DNA of 64,000 nucleotides from Roseateles oligotrophus (GTDB taxonomy: Bacteria > Pseudomonadota > Gammaproteobacteria > Burkholderiales > Burkholderiaceae_C), in assembly GCF_014204525.1 (NCBI RefSeq), contig NZ_JACHLP010000001.1, positions 930,001 through 994,000 of the forward strand. The letters are read 5' to 3'. A model generated the notes under the pieces. That model saw only the letters and a program-made list of their open reading frames with translations. It was not told the origin of the DNA and did not search any database. Each line of letters starts with the position of its first letter. Position 1 is the first letter of the stretch. Positions 18,696-26,257 of this stretch are shown in pieces. Position numbers and translations under genes: made by a program.

Positions 18696-20105
18696 TCAGT
18701 GGGCGTGGAAGGTCACACGATCGGGCACTTGTTTGAACTGCCCCAGCTTGCTCCACCAAGGCATCAGGAGGAAGAAGCCAAAGTAGAAGATCGTGCCGAT
18801 TTGCGACACCAGGGTGCCCAGATCGGTCGGCGGCTGAATGCCCAGATAGCCCAGCACCAGGAAGAACACCACGAACACGGCGTAGACATAGCCATGCCAG
18901 CCCGGACGGTAACGGATGGACTTGACCGGGCTGTGATCCAGCCAGGGCAGGAAGAACAGGATCACGACCGCACCGCCCATCACCACCACGCCCCAGAACT
19001 TGGCATCGAAGACCTTGAGCAGGAAGCAGGCCACAGCGGCGATCACCAGCACGGCCAGCTTGGCCTTGGCAGTGAAGCTGCCCTTGATCACCGCCAGCAA
19101 GGCCGACAGGCCGATGATGCCCACCAGCACATTGACCATGGTGTCGGTGGTGGCGCGCAGCATCGAATAGAAGGGCGTGAAATACCAGACCGGGGCGATG
19201 TGGGCCGGCGTCTTCAGCGGATCGGCCGGGATGAAGTTGTTGTACTCCAGGAAGTAGCCACCCAACTCAGGCGCGAAGAAGATGATGCCGGTGAACACCA
19301 TCAGGAACAGGCAGACGCCGTAGATATCGTGCACCGAGTAATAGGGATGGAAAGGCACGCCATCCAGCGGATGACCGTTCGCGTCCTTGGGCGCCTTGGG
19401 GCCCTTGATCTCGACACCATCCGGGTTGTTCGAGCCCACTTCGTGCAGCGCGATGATGTGTGCCACCACCAGACCCAGCAGCACCAGGGGCACGGCGATG
19501 ACGTGGAAGCTGAAGAAACGGTTCAGGGTCGCGTCGCCAACGACGAAGTCACCGCGAATCAGCAGGGCCAGGTCGTTGCCCACAAAGGGCACGGCGGCAA
19601 ACAGATTCACGATCACCTGGGCGCCCCAGTAGGACATCTGGCCCCAGGGCAGCAGATAGCCCATGAAGGCCTCGGCCATCAGGCACAGGAAGATGCCACA
19701 ACCGAAGATCCAGACCAACTCGCGCGGCTTGCGGTAGGAGCCATAGAGCAGACCGCGGAACATATGCAGGTACACGACGACGAAGAAGGCCGAAGCACCC
19801 GTCGAATGCATATAGCGGATCAGCCAGCCCCAGGGCACATCGCGCATGATGTACTCGACCGAGGCGAAGGCCAGGGCCGCATCCGGCTTGTAGTGCATCA
19901 CCAGGAAGATGCCGGTCACGATCTGGATCACCAGCACCAGCAGGGCCAGCGAGCCGAAGATGTACCACCAGTTGAAATTTTTCGGAGCGTAGTACTCCGA
20001 CATATGCTCTTTGAAGAGCTTGCTCGCCGGGAAGCGGTTGTCCACCCAAGTCAGGAGCTTGTCGCCCATGGGTGCGCCAGCGGGAGCTTCTTTGAATTCA
20101 GCCAT
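18696..20105 (-). CDS. petB: cytochrome b of the bc1 complex
   Basis: Membrane subunit of complex III with two haem b groups, 469 aa. Typical strings are FNWWYIFGSLALLVLVIQIVTGI-like first helix, MHSTGASAFFVVVYLHMFRGL, GYLLPWGQMSYWGAQVI, PFHPYYSVHD and PEWYF-like PVWYFTPFYSMLR. The b-haem histidines lie in these helices. It is full-length and uninterrupted, 20 bp upstream of petC. Confidence 0.97.
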   Translation of the reverse strand: MAEFKEAPAGAPMGDKLLTWVDNRFPASKLFKEHMSEYYAPKNFNWWYIFGSLALLVLVIQIVTGIFLVMHYKPDAALAFASVEYIMRDVPWGWLIRYMHSTGASAFFVVVYLHMFRGLLYGSYRKPRELVWIFGCGIFLCLMAEAFMGYLLPWGQMSYWGAQVIVNLFAAVPFVGNDLALLIRGDFVVGDATLNRFFSFHVIAVPLVLLGLVVAHIIALHEVGSNNPDGVEIKGPKAPKDANGHPLDGVPFHPYYSVHDIYGVCLFLMVFTGIIFFAPELGGYFLEYNNFIPADPLKTPAHIAPVWYFTPFYSMLRATTDTMVNVLVGIIGLSALLAVIKGSFTAKAKLAVLVIAAVACFLLKVFDAKFWGVVVMGGAVVILFFLPWLDHSPVKSIRYRPGWHGYVYAVFVVFFLVLGYLGIQPPTDLGTLVSQIGTIFYFGFFLLMPWWSKLGQFKQVPDRVTFHAH

Positions 20106-20176
20106 TTTGACCTCTGTCCTTCAACCTGTTTTGGCCAGTTTTGGCCTGCCTTGGCCAGTCTTGGCCTGCCTGGGTT

Positions 20177-20773
20177 TTAAGCCGCCTTGTCTTCGCCAAT
20201 CAGCAGCTTGGCGTCGGACAGATACATATGGGGAGGCACTTCGAGGTTATCCGGCGCGGGCTTGTTCTTGAACACGCGGCCCGCCAGATCGAATGTCGAG
20301 CCATGGCAAGGGCAGAGGAAGCCGCCATGCCAGTCATCCGGCAGCGAGGGCTGAGGACCCATCTGGAACTTATCGCTGGGCGAGCAGCCCAGATGCGAGC
20401 AAATGCCCACGACCACCAGAAATTCGGGCTTGATCGAACGCGCGGCATTCTTTGCGTAAGCCGGCGTCGGGTAGGCCGTGCGCGCCGAATTCGGATCTGC
20501 CAACTCGTTGTCGAACTTGGACAATGCCGCCAGTTGCTCGGGCGTGCGCCGCACGATCCAAACCGGCTTGCCACGCCATTCCACGGTCAATTTCTCACCC
20601 GGCTTGATGCCGCTGATGTCCACCTCCACCGGTGCCCCGGCGGCCTTGGCGCGCTCAGAAGGCGTGAAAGTACTGACGAAAGGTACGGCGGTGGCTACAC
20701 CGCCAACGGCGCCTGCGCAACTTGTGGCGATGAGCCAGGTACGCTTGCCGTGGTCCACTTGCTGGTCACTCAT
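20177..20773 (-). CDS. petA: Rieske iron-sulfur subunit of the bc1 complex
   Basis: 198 aa. An N-terminal membrane anchor carries a Tat-like context (GKRTWLIATSCAGAVGGVATAVPF), and the Rieske cluster motifs are CSHLGC and CPCHGSTFD. It starts at MSDQQVDHGKR; an upstream in-frame codon is less likely. It is the first gene of the petABC operon, transcribed on the minus strand, divergent from mscL. The tat genes at 32524-34109 would export such a subunit. Confidence 0.96.
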   Translation of the reverse strand: MSDQQVDHGKRTWLIATSCAGAVGGVATAVPFVSTFTPSERAKAAGAPVEVDISGIKPGEKLTVEWRGKPVWIVRRTPEQLAALSKFDNELADPNSARTAYPTPAYAKNAARSIKPEFLVVVGICSHLGCSPSDKFQMGPQPSLPDDWHGGFLCPCHGSTFDLAGRVFKNKPAPDNLEVPPHMYLSDAKLLIGEDKAA

Positions 20774-21000
20774 GAGTATCCTCAAACGAGACTTCTGATC
20801 GGGGGCAACCCGGGATTCTAACGGACTGCAGGACCCCCTAGCCTATCAGGCCGGGCCCCACTGGTATCCACACCACAATATCAGTGTTTTACCGCTGGCG
20901 AAGCTGTCAATCCGCCCTTCATCATGCACCGGGGCAAGAAACACAGTCTTGCTTTTCAACAACAAATATGGGTTTAGCCCACTGTTTTTTGGAGTCTTCC

Positions 21001-21438
21001 ATGAGTTTCTTTTCCGAGTTCAAAGAGTTTGCCGTCAAGGGCAATGTGGTCGATCTGGCCGTCGGCGTCATCATTGGCGGAGCCTTTGGCAAGATCGTGG
21101 ATTCGATCGTCAAGGATCTCATCATGCCCATCGTCGGCAAAATTTTTGGCGGCCTGGACTTTTCGAACTACTTCATCCTGCTGTCCAACCCGCCTGCCGA
21201 TTTCAAGGGGCCCATGACTTATGAGGCCCTCAGCAAGGCCGGTGTGCCCATGTTTGCCTATGGCAGCTTCCTGACGGTGCTGGTCAATTTCATCATCCTG
21301 GCCTTCATCATTTTCCTGATGATCAAGCAGATCAACCGCCTCAAGCGCGAAGAGGCACCGGCCGCTCCCGCCGAAGCCCCCGCCACCCCGGAAGACATCC
21401 AGCTGCTGCGCGAAATCCGCGACTCGCTCAAGCGCTGA
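21001..21438 (+). CDS. mscL: large-conductance mechanosensitive channel
   Basis: Homopentameric pressure-relief channel, 145 aa. The first helix and pore-lining TM1 read [20 protein letters not shown] then [22 protein letters not shown]2 is [20 protein letters not shown], followed by a C-terminal cytoplasmic helix bundle ([15 protein letters not shown]). The start is at MSFFSEF; the 39-codon upstream extension is not conserved. Confidence 0.96.
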   Translation: MSFFSEFKEFAVKGNVVDLAVGVIIGGAFGKIVDSIVKDLIMPIVGKIFGGLDFSNYFILLSNPPADFKGPMTYEALSKAGVPMFAYGSFLTVLVNFIILAFIIFLMIKQINRLKREEAPAAPAEAPATPEDIQLLREIRDSLKR

Positions 21439-21664
21439 AGCCGCACACGGCCCGCGCAAGGCCGCCAAGGGCTTGCGCGGCCCCGAGCACCCCAGACCCA
21501 AACACCCCAGGCCTGTAAGCAAAAGTTTCAACAGCGGCAGGTGTTAGCTAGTTGCCACGAACACCGCCCGCGAAACACCCGACAAGCCCGTGTCGGCATG
21601 AATTCGGCGCGATACTTCGGACAAACACTGTAGCGAGAACACTACAGCCTTGGTCCTTCGCGTC

Positions 21665-24064
21665 ATGAATTCCTCCGAATCCCGCCTCAACCCTCATTTG
21701 GAGGCCGCCCTCCAGCGCATTCGCACGGCTGTCGAACAGGCGGCCGAACGCTGTGCCGAGGGTCTGGGCCTGGCAGCCCTGTCGGCCGGCATGATCAAAC
21801 GCCGCGACGCGCTGCTCGCCGCCCAGTTCCAGTTCCGCAAACAGCAAGGCCTGTTCGCCCAAGCATTCAGCCAAAGCCTGCGCAAGCAGATCAGCGAGGT
21901 CCGGCAAGAAAGCCCGCTCGCCAGCCCCCGCAAGGAATGGACCGAGCTCTCCCTGATGGACGACGAGCAGGTCGACGCCCTGGTGGCCGCCGACCGCATC
22001 GGCCTGGCGATCGGCCACCAAAGTGAGTGGGAACTGCGCGAGGTGGAGTCCTACGCCGCCAGCCTGCAACTGGGCGAGCGTCATCCGCTACGCCCCGAAG
22101 CCCTGGGCCAGGCGCTGCTGAATGCCGTGCATGCCGTCAGTGAAGAGGCCGAAATCCGGCAAATCCTGATTGATGAGTTGACCCGGGCCATGGCCCAGGA
22201 AATGCGGGCCTGCTATGCCGATATCGCCGCGCTCTTCCGCAGCCGGGGCCTGCGCCCGCAGGATTTGCGGGTGCGCAGCGTGGAGGCCGGCGGTGGCGGG
22301 CCCTCCACCCGCTCCTCCCCCCTGCATTCGCTCAGCGGCCAGCCCGCGGACTTCAGTCACTCGGAGGCCGGGCCGTTTGCGGCTGCGAGCGCCAGCGGCG
22401 CTGGGCCGGGCTGGGCATCTTCCAGTGCAGGCACCGGCAACTACCCCGGCACAGGCTCAGGCATGGGCGGCGGCGGAAGCAGCGGCGGCACAGCAGCAGG
22501 CAGGCCGGGTCAGATCGACCCGCAGTTGATGGACTTGCTACGCCGCCTGGCCCAGGTCAGCCAAACCCTGCCCAGCATGCCCGGCACCCTGCCAAGCGAG
22601 ACGGACGGAGCCGCCAGCCCAAACCCCGCGAACCCCGCACACTGGCCGATGGAGGGCAATAGCCTGGCCGGCGGCCTGCCCGCCAATCTGATCCAGTTGC
22701 ACCGGGACGAGCTGCGCCAGGCTGCCACCGGCCGCCTGGACCATATGGTCATCGATGTCGTCAGCAGCCTGTTCGACCAGGTGCTGTCCGACCCCAAGGT
22801 GCCGCCGCAGATGGCGCGCCTGCTGGCACGCTTGCAGCTGCCGGTCCTGCGCGCGGCCCTGGGCGACCCCAGCTTCTTCTCCACCCGCCGCCATCCGGTG
22901 CGGCTCTTCGTCAACCGCATGGCCTCGCTGGCCTGCGCCTTCGAGGACTTCAGCGAAGACCCGGGCCGCGCCTTCCTGGGCCGTGTGCGGGAACTGGTCG
23001 AAGAGCTGGTGGCCGGCGACTTTGAGCACATGCCGCTCTACACCGCCAAGCTGGACGCGCTGGAGCACTTCATCGCCGAGCAGATCAGCGCCAGCCTGCA
23101 GTCGCAGGGCGAGCTGCCCGAAAAGCTGGCCCGCAAAGAGCTCGACCTGCGCCTGCAACAGCGCTACGCCAAGCAACTGGCCGCGGCCCTGCAGGTGGTC
23201 GAGATGCCGGACTTTCTGCACAACTTCCTGGCCCAGATCTGGAGCCAGGCCATCATGCACGCCGACCGTGACCTGCAAGGTCCGCCCGAACGCGTCCAGC
23301 GCTTCCGCCTGCTGGGCCGGGACTTGGTGATGAGCGTGCAGCCCAAGGGCCGCACCGCCCAGCGCCAGGTCTTTCTGGGCCAATTGCCCGGCCTGATGAG
23401 CACCCTGGCCGAAGGCCTGGACCTGATCGCCTGGCCGGACGCCGCGCGCAAGCAGTTCTACGGCGAACTGCTGCCCGCCCATGCCGAATCCCTCAAAGGC
23501 CAGGCTCCCAGCGCTCTGGAGGCCAATCTGCTGAGCCGCCAGCTGGACGGGATTTTTGCCGTCGCCACGCCGGAGGAACAAAGCCTGGGCTTGCCCGCCC
23601 CCGGCCTTGATCTGGACCTGGACCTCAGCAGCAGCGAGGCCAGCCAGCTCGGCCTGATCCAGGAGGCCAGTGTGGACTGGCAGGGCGAGCTGGACATCGA
23701 TCTGTCGGCCGAAGCCCCGCTACAGGCCGCCGACATCAGCATCAGCGGCCTGCCGGCCGCCAGCGAAGCCCCCGAACCCAGCAGCGGCGAGTTGCTGATC
23801 GAGCATCTGCACCTCGGCTTCTCCTACCAGATGCACACCGGCGAGCGCTGGCAAAAGGTGCGCCTGGCCCATGTCAGCGCGGGCCGCAGCTTCTTCATCT
23901 TCACTCACGGCAGCAAACACCAGCAGACGGTCACGATGACGGCCCGCATGCTCAAGCGCCTGTGCGAGTCCAAGCGCCTGCGTGCCTTCGAAAACGCCTA
24001 TCTGCTGGAGCGCGCCATGGCGCGCACCCGCAAGCAGTTGGCCGAGATCGGCAGCAAGGGCTAA
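21665..24064 (+). CDS. DUF1631 family protein
   Basis: Large, apparently soluble protein of 799 aa. It belongs by pattern to the DUF1631 family common in beta- and gammaproteobacteria; function unknown. A helical N-terminal half is interrupted by a Gly/Ser-rich low-complexity linker (about residues 215-290). A conserved middle contains RHPVRLFVNRMASLACAFED. The C-terminal section includes GERWQKVRLAHVSAGRSFF and MLKRLCESKRLRAFENAYLLERAM. There is no signal peptide or transmembrane helix. ATG 21665 is preferred over a TTG at 21650. Confidence 0.75.
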   Translation: MNSSESRLNPHLEAALQRIRTAVEQAAERCAEGLGLAALSAGMIKRRDALLAAQFQFRKQQGLFAQAFSQSLRKQISEVRQESPLASPRKEWTELSLMDDEQVDALVAADRIGLAIGHQSEWELREVESYAASLQLGERHPLRPEALGQALLNAVHAVSEEAEIRQILIDELTRAMAQEMRACYADIAALFRSRGLRPQDLRVRSVEAGGGGPSTRSSPLHSLSGQPADFSHSEAGPFAAASASGAGPGWASSSAGTGNYPGTGSGMGGGGSSGGTAAGRPGQIDPQLMDLLRRLAQVSQTLPSMPGTLPSETDGAASPNPANPAHWPMEGNSLAGGLPANLIQLHRDELRQAATGRLDHMVIDVVSSLFDQVLSDPKVPPQMARLLARLQLPVLRAALGDPSFFSTRRHPVRLFVNRMASLACAFEDFSEDPGRAFLGRVRELVEELVAGDFEHMPLYTAKLDALEHFIAEQISASLQSQGELPEKLARKELDLRLQQRYAKQLAAALQVVEMPDFLHNFLAQIWSQAIMHADRDLQGPPERVQRFRLLGRDLVMSVQPKGRTAQRQVFLGQLPGLMSTLAEGLDLIAWPDAARKQFYGELLPAHAESLKGQAPSALEANLLSRQLDGIFAVATPEEQSLGLPAPGLDLDLDLSSSEASQLGLIQEASVDWQGELDIDLSAEAPLQAADISISGLPAASEAPEPSSGELLIEHLHLGFSYQMHTGERWQKVRLAHVSAGRSFFIFTHGSKHQQTVTMTARMLKRLCESKRLRAFENAYLLERAMARTRKQLAEIGSKG

Positions 24065-24149
24065 ACCCCGCCGCAACCGGCCTGTCCGGCCATATATCCC
24101 AGTAATTTTGAAGTTATTTGATCGAACCCATTCTCTTTCGAGTGCGTGA

Positions 24150-24168
24150 GATAATAAGAATCATTATC
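24150..24168 (+). promoter_or_regulatory. strong Fur box upstream of the ECF sigma factor gene
   Basis: GATAATAAGAATCATTATC matches 17 of 19 positions of the classical Fur consensus. It ends 16 bp before the sigma factor start codon, so iron-bound Fur should repress that gene directly. Confidence 0.9.
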
Positions 24169-24184
24169 AATCGCATTCAATACT

Positions 24185-24700
24185 ATGACTACCAGCGAAG
24201 AACACTCGCCTGTGACCGCCTGCTTTGTCACACATCGAGTGGCCTTGTGTTTGGCGGCGCAAAAAGTCATCGAGAACCGCGCCCTGGCCGAGGAGATCGC
24301 ACAAGAGGCCTATCTCAAGCTCAGCGAGCTCAAGCTGGAAGTCAAACATCCGCTGGCCTACTGCTATCAGATCGTGCGCAATCTCGCCATCGACCGCAAA
24401 CGCCGCCATCGCATGGAATGCCTGCTATTTGTCGCCGAAGAACAGGGCCATGACGTCGCCACAGGCGCCGGCACACCAGAGCAAATCGCCATCGCCCGGC
24501 AACAACTGACCCTGGTCATGCAGTTGCTGGACAGACTCCCCGAACGCGTGCGCCAAGCCTATGTGCTGCACCGCCTGGATGGCCTGACCCAGCGCGATAT
24601 TGGCAAGTTGCTGGGCGTGTCGGCCGCGCTGGTCAATTTCATGATCAGCGAAGCGGCCAAGCTGCTACAGAACCACCGCGCTCTGCGCGTCATCGATTGA
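24185..24700 (+). CDS. FecI/PvdS-like ECF sigma factor
   Basis: Sigma-70 family protein of 171 aa. Region 2 is seen as ALAEEIAQEAYLKLSELKLE and LAYCYQIVRNLAIDRKRRH; region 4 is LDRLPERVRQAYVLHRLDG then TQRDIGKLLGVSAALVNFM. A strong Fur box lies just upstream. No fecR-like anti-sigma gene follows, and the siderophore receptor at 26258 has no N-terminal signalling domain. It therefore looks like a PvdS-type iron-starvation sigma set only by Fur. Its last 36 bases overlap the convergent PepSY gene. Confidence 0.87.
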   Translation: MTTSEEHSPVTACFVTHRVALCLAAQKVIENRALAEEIAQEAYLKLSELKLEVKHPLAYCYQIVRNLAIDRKRRHRMECLLFVAEEQGHDVATGAGTPEQIAIARQQLTLVMQLLDRLPERVRQAYVLHRLDGLTQRDIGKLLGVSAALVNFMISEAAKLLQNHRALRVID

Positions 24701-25825
24701 CGCGTCCGTCCGCAAACTTGGCCGGTAACGCTTGAACCACAGATACAAGCCGCTGCCCAGCACGATAAGGGTGGCGATATCCAGCAAGGCCCAGAGCACC
24801 TTCATCGGCATGCCACCGTAATCGCCAAAATGCAGGGGCTGAGAGATCAGCAGTGCGTTCAGATACCAAGGCAGCTCGGGGGCGGCCGTGACCGCGGCCG
24901 TGCGTGCATCCACCAGCACGGGTTGGAGCAGGCGCGAAGTCAGCGGCGTATTGCCATGCATCAAAAATGTCAGGTGCTGTGCACTGGAGTAGGCCGTGCC
25001 GGGGAAGGCAATGAAGGACAGCTTCTTGCCGGGTTCATGCGCCAGAGCGGCCTCCAACGCTTGCTGCGCGGGGGCCCGGTCGGCGACCGGAACAACAGGC
25101 TGCCCCTGATAGGAAGCGAGCAAGCCGGTGAGTTGCTGGTACTGCCAATACTTGACCAGCAGATCGGCCCAGGTATTGATCATGCCGGTAGCGCCGACAA
25201 CCAGTGCCCAAACCAGGGTCACGATGCCCAGCAGATTGTGCAGGTCCAGCCATTTGATACGCGTCGAGCGCCCTCGGCGCACCTCACCAAAGCGCAAGCG
25301 GCGCATGAAGGGGGCGTACAGCAGCACGCCCGACACGATGGCGACCAGCAGCAGCAAACCCATCAGGCCCAGAAACAGCTTGCCGGGCAGGCCCGCAAAC
25401 ATATCCACATGCAGCCTCAGCATCACATACATAAAGCCCTCGTTGACGGCCGGTTGGGCCAGCACGGCGGCCGTGTGCCCATCGACGGTGACGATCTTGT
25501 AATCCTCGGTCGGCGCTGGCGTGGGCGTCAGGGTGACCGACCATAGCCGGTCATTCTCCTCATCCTGCGCGGCGAACTGGATCACCCGCTCCGGGTGGCG
25601 AGCCTGGGCCGCCGCCAGGATGCGATCCAGGCTGGCCGCCGGCCGCCCCTGCTCCGCCGCGCTCAGTGCCGGCGGATCGACCTCGGTGCCCAATAGATGG
25701 CCGATCTCGTGATGAAAGATCAGCGGCAGGCCGGTCAGACAGAGCAGGAACATGAAAACCGTGCAGATGAGGCTGCTCCATTTGTGCAGCCAGGAGCAAA
25801 TCTTCAGCGAGCGCGTGTTGAGCAT
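24665..25825 (-). CDS. PepSY-associated membrane protein (PiuB-like)
   Basis: Inner-membrane protein of 386 aa with about four transmembrane helices: ICTVFMFLLCLTGLPLIFHH near the start, LFLGLMGLLLLVAIVSGVLL, LLGIVTLVWALVVGATGM and ALLDIATLIVLGSGLYLWF near the end. Periplasmic PepSY-like stretches lie between them. Such proteins accompany TonB siderophore receptors and are thought to help reduce or process the ferric siderophore in the periplasm. It lies in the iron cluster, in one unit with the small membrane gene upstream. Confidence 0.82.
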   Translation of the reverse strand: MLNTRSLKICSWLHKWSSLICTVFMFLLCLTGLPLIFHHEIGHLLGTEVDPPALSAAEQGRPAASLDRILAAAQARHPERVIQFAAQDEENDRLWSVTLTPTPAPTEDYKIVTVDGHTAAVLAQPAVNEGFMYVMLRLHVDMFAGLPGKLFLGLMGLLLLVAIVSGVLLYAPFMRRLRFGEVRRGRSTRIKWLDLHNLLGIVTLVWALVVGATGMINTWADLLVKYWQYQQLTGLLASYQGQPVVPVADRAPAQQALEAALAHEPGKKLSFIAFPGTAYSSAQHLTFLMHGNTPLTSRLLQPVLVDARTAAVTAAPELPWYLNALLISQPLHFGDYGGMPMKVLWALLDIATLIVLGSGLYLWFKRYRPSLRTDASIDDAQSAVVL

Positions 25826-25859
25826 GGGGCTTCTTTCAATCGTGTTGTCGGCGACGGGC

Positions 25860-26042
25860 TCAGGTCTTGCGCAAGGCCAGACCGGCCATCACAGCCACGG
25901 GCAGGCCCAGGGCGAACCAAGACCAGACATCGCCCCAACCCTCCGAGACCAGCGCACTCAGCAGGCCGCTGGCGCTGAGCAGGCCCAGCAGCACAGGCCA
26001 GGTCCAGAGCCGGACAGCGGCAGATCGTTTGTTTTCATTCAT
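25860..26042 (-). CDS. small two-helix membrane protein of the iron cluster
   Basis: 60 aa, starting at MNENKRSAAVRLWTWPVLLG. Two hydrophobic stretches (VLLGLLSASGLLSALVSEGW and WFALGLPVAVMAGLALR) end in a short basic tail. It is 34 bp upstream of the PepSY gene on the same strand. Small proteins of this kind often sit beside PiuB-like genes; the function is unknown. Confidence 0.65.
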   Translation of the reverse strand: MNENKRSAAVRLWTWPVLLGLLSASGLLSALVSEGWGDVWSWFALGLPVAVMAGLALRKT

Positions 26043-26101
26043 CGGTGACTTTCGGCTATCGGTTGGCAAGCAAGCGGCGAGATGTCGGCGCGCCCGGGAC
26101 A

Positions 26102-26158
26102 TAGACGAAGGAGGCTTTGTTTTGTTCAGCCTGAACAAAACAAAGCCTCCTTCGTCTA
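26102..26158. repeat. perfect 28-bp inverted repeat in the iron cluster
   Basis: The left arm 26102-26129 is the exact reverse complement of the right arm 26131-26158, with a single C between. The arms contain GGAGGCTTTG and TTGTTCAG. It lies between the divergent small membrane gene and the siderophore receptor gene, 100 bp before the receptor start. No T-run follows on either strand. It could be a cruciform, a leader hairpin acting on the receptor mRNA, or a footprint of a small repeat element. Confidence 0.85.
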
Positions 26159-26257
26159 CCCACACGCAAGCCGTGATCCAAACGCCAGCCCCAAACACCA
26201 TGCGCCAACGCCTGGGCAGCACTCAAGCCCAGACACACAAAGCCTCGTACCACCTCC

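Noticed and set aside
18699-20180. A 493-codon plus-strand frame opposite cytochrome b
   Set aside because: It mirrors petB exactly, and its His/Gln/Asp-rich content comes from the reverse complement of hydrophobic codons.
26102-26158. The 28-bp palindrome as a simple intrinsic terminator or as a Fur site
   Set aside because: No T-run follows on either strand, and the arms do not resemble the Fur consensus seen at 24150.
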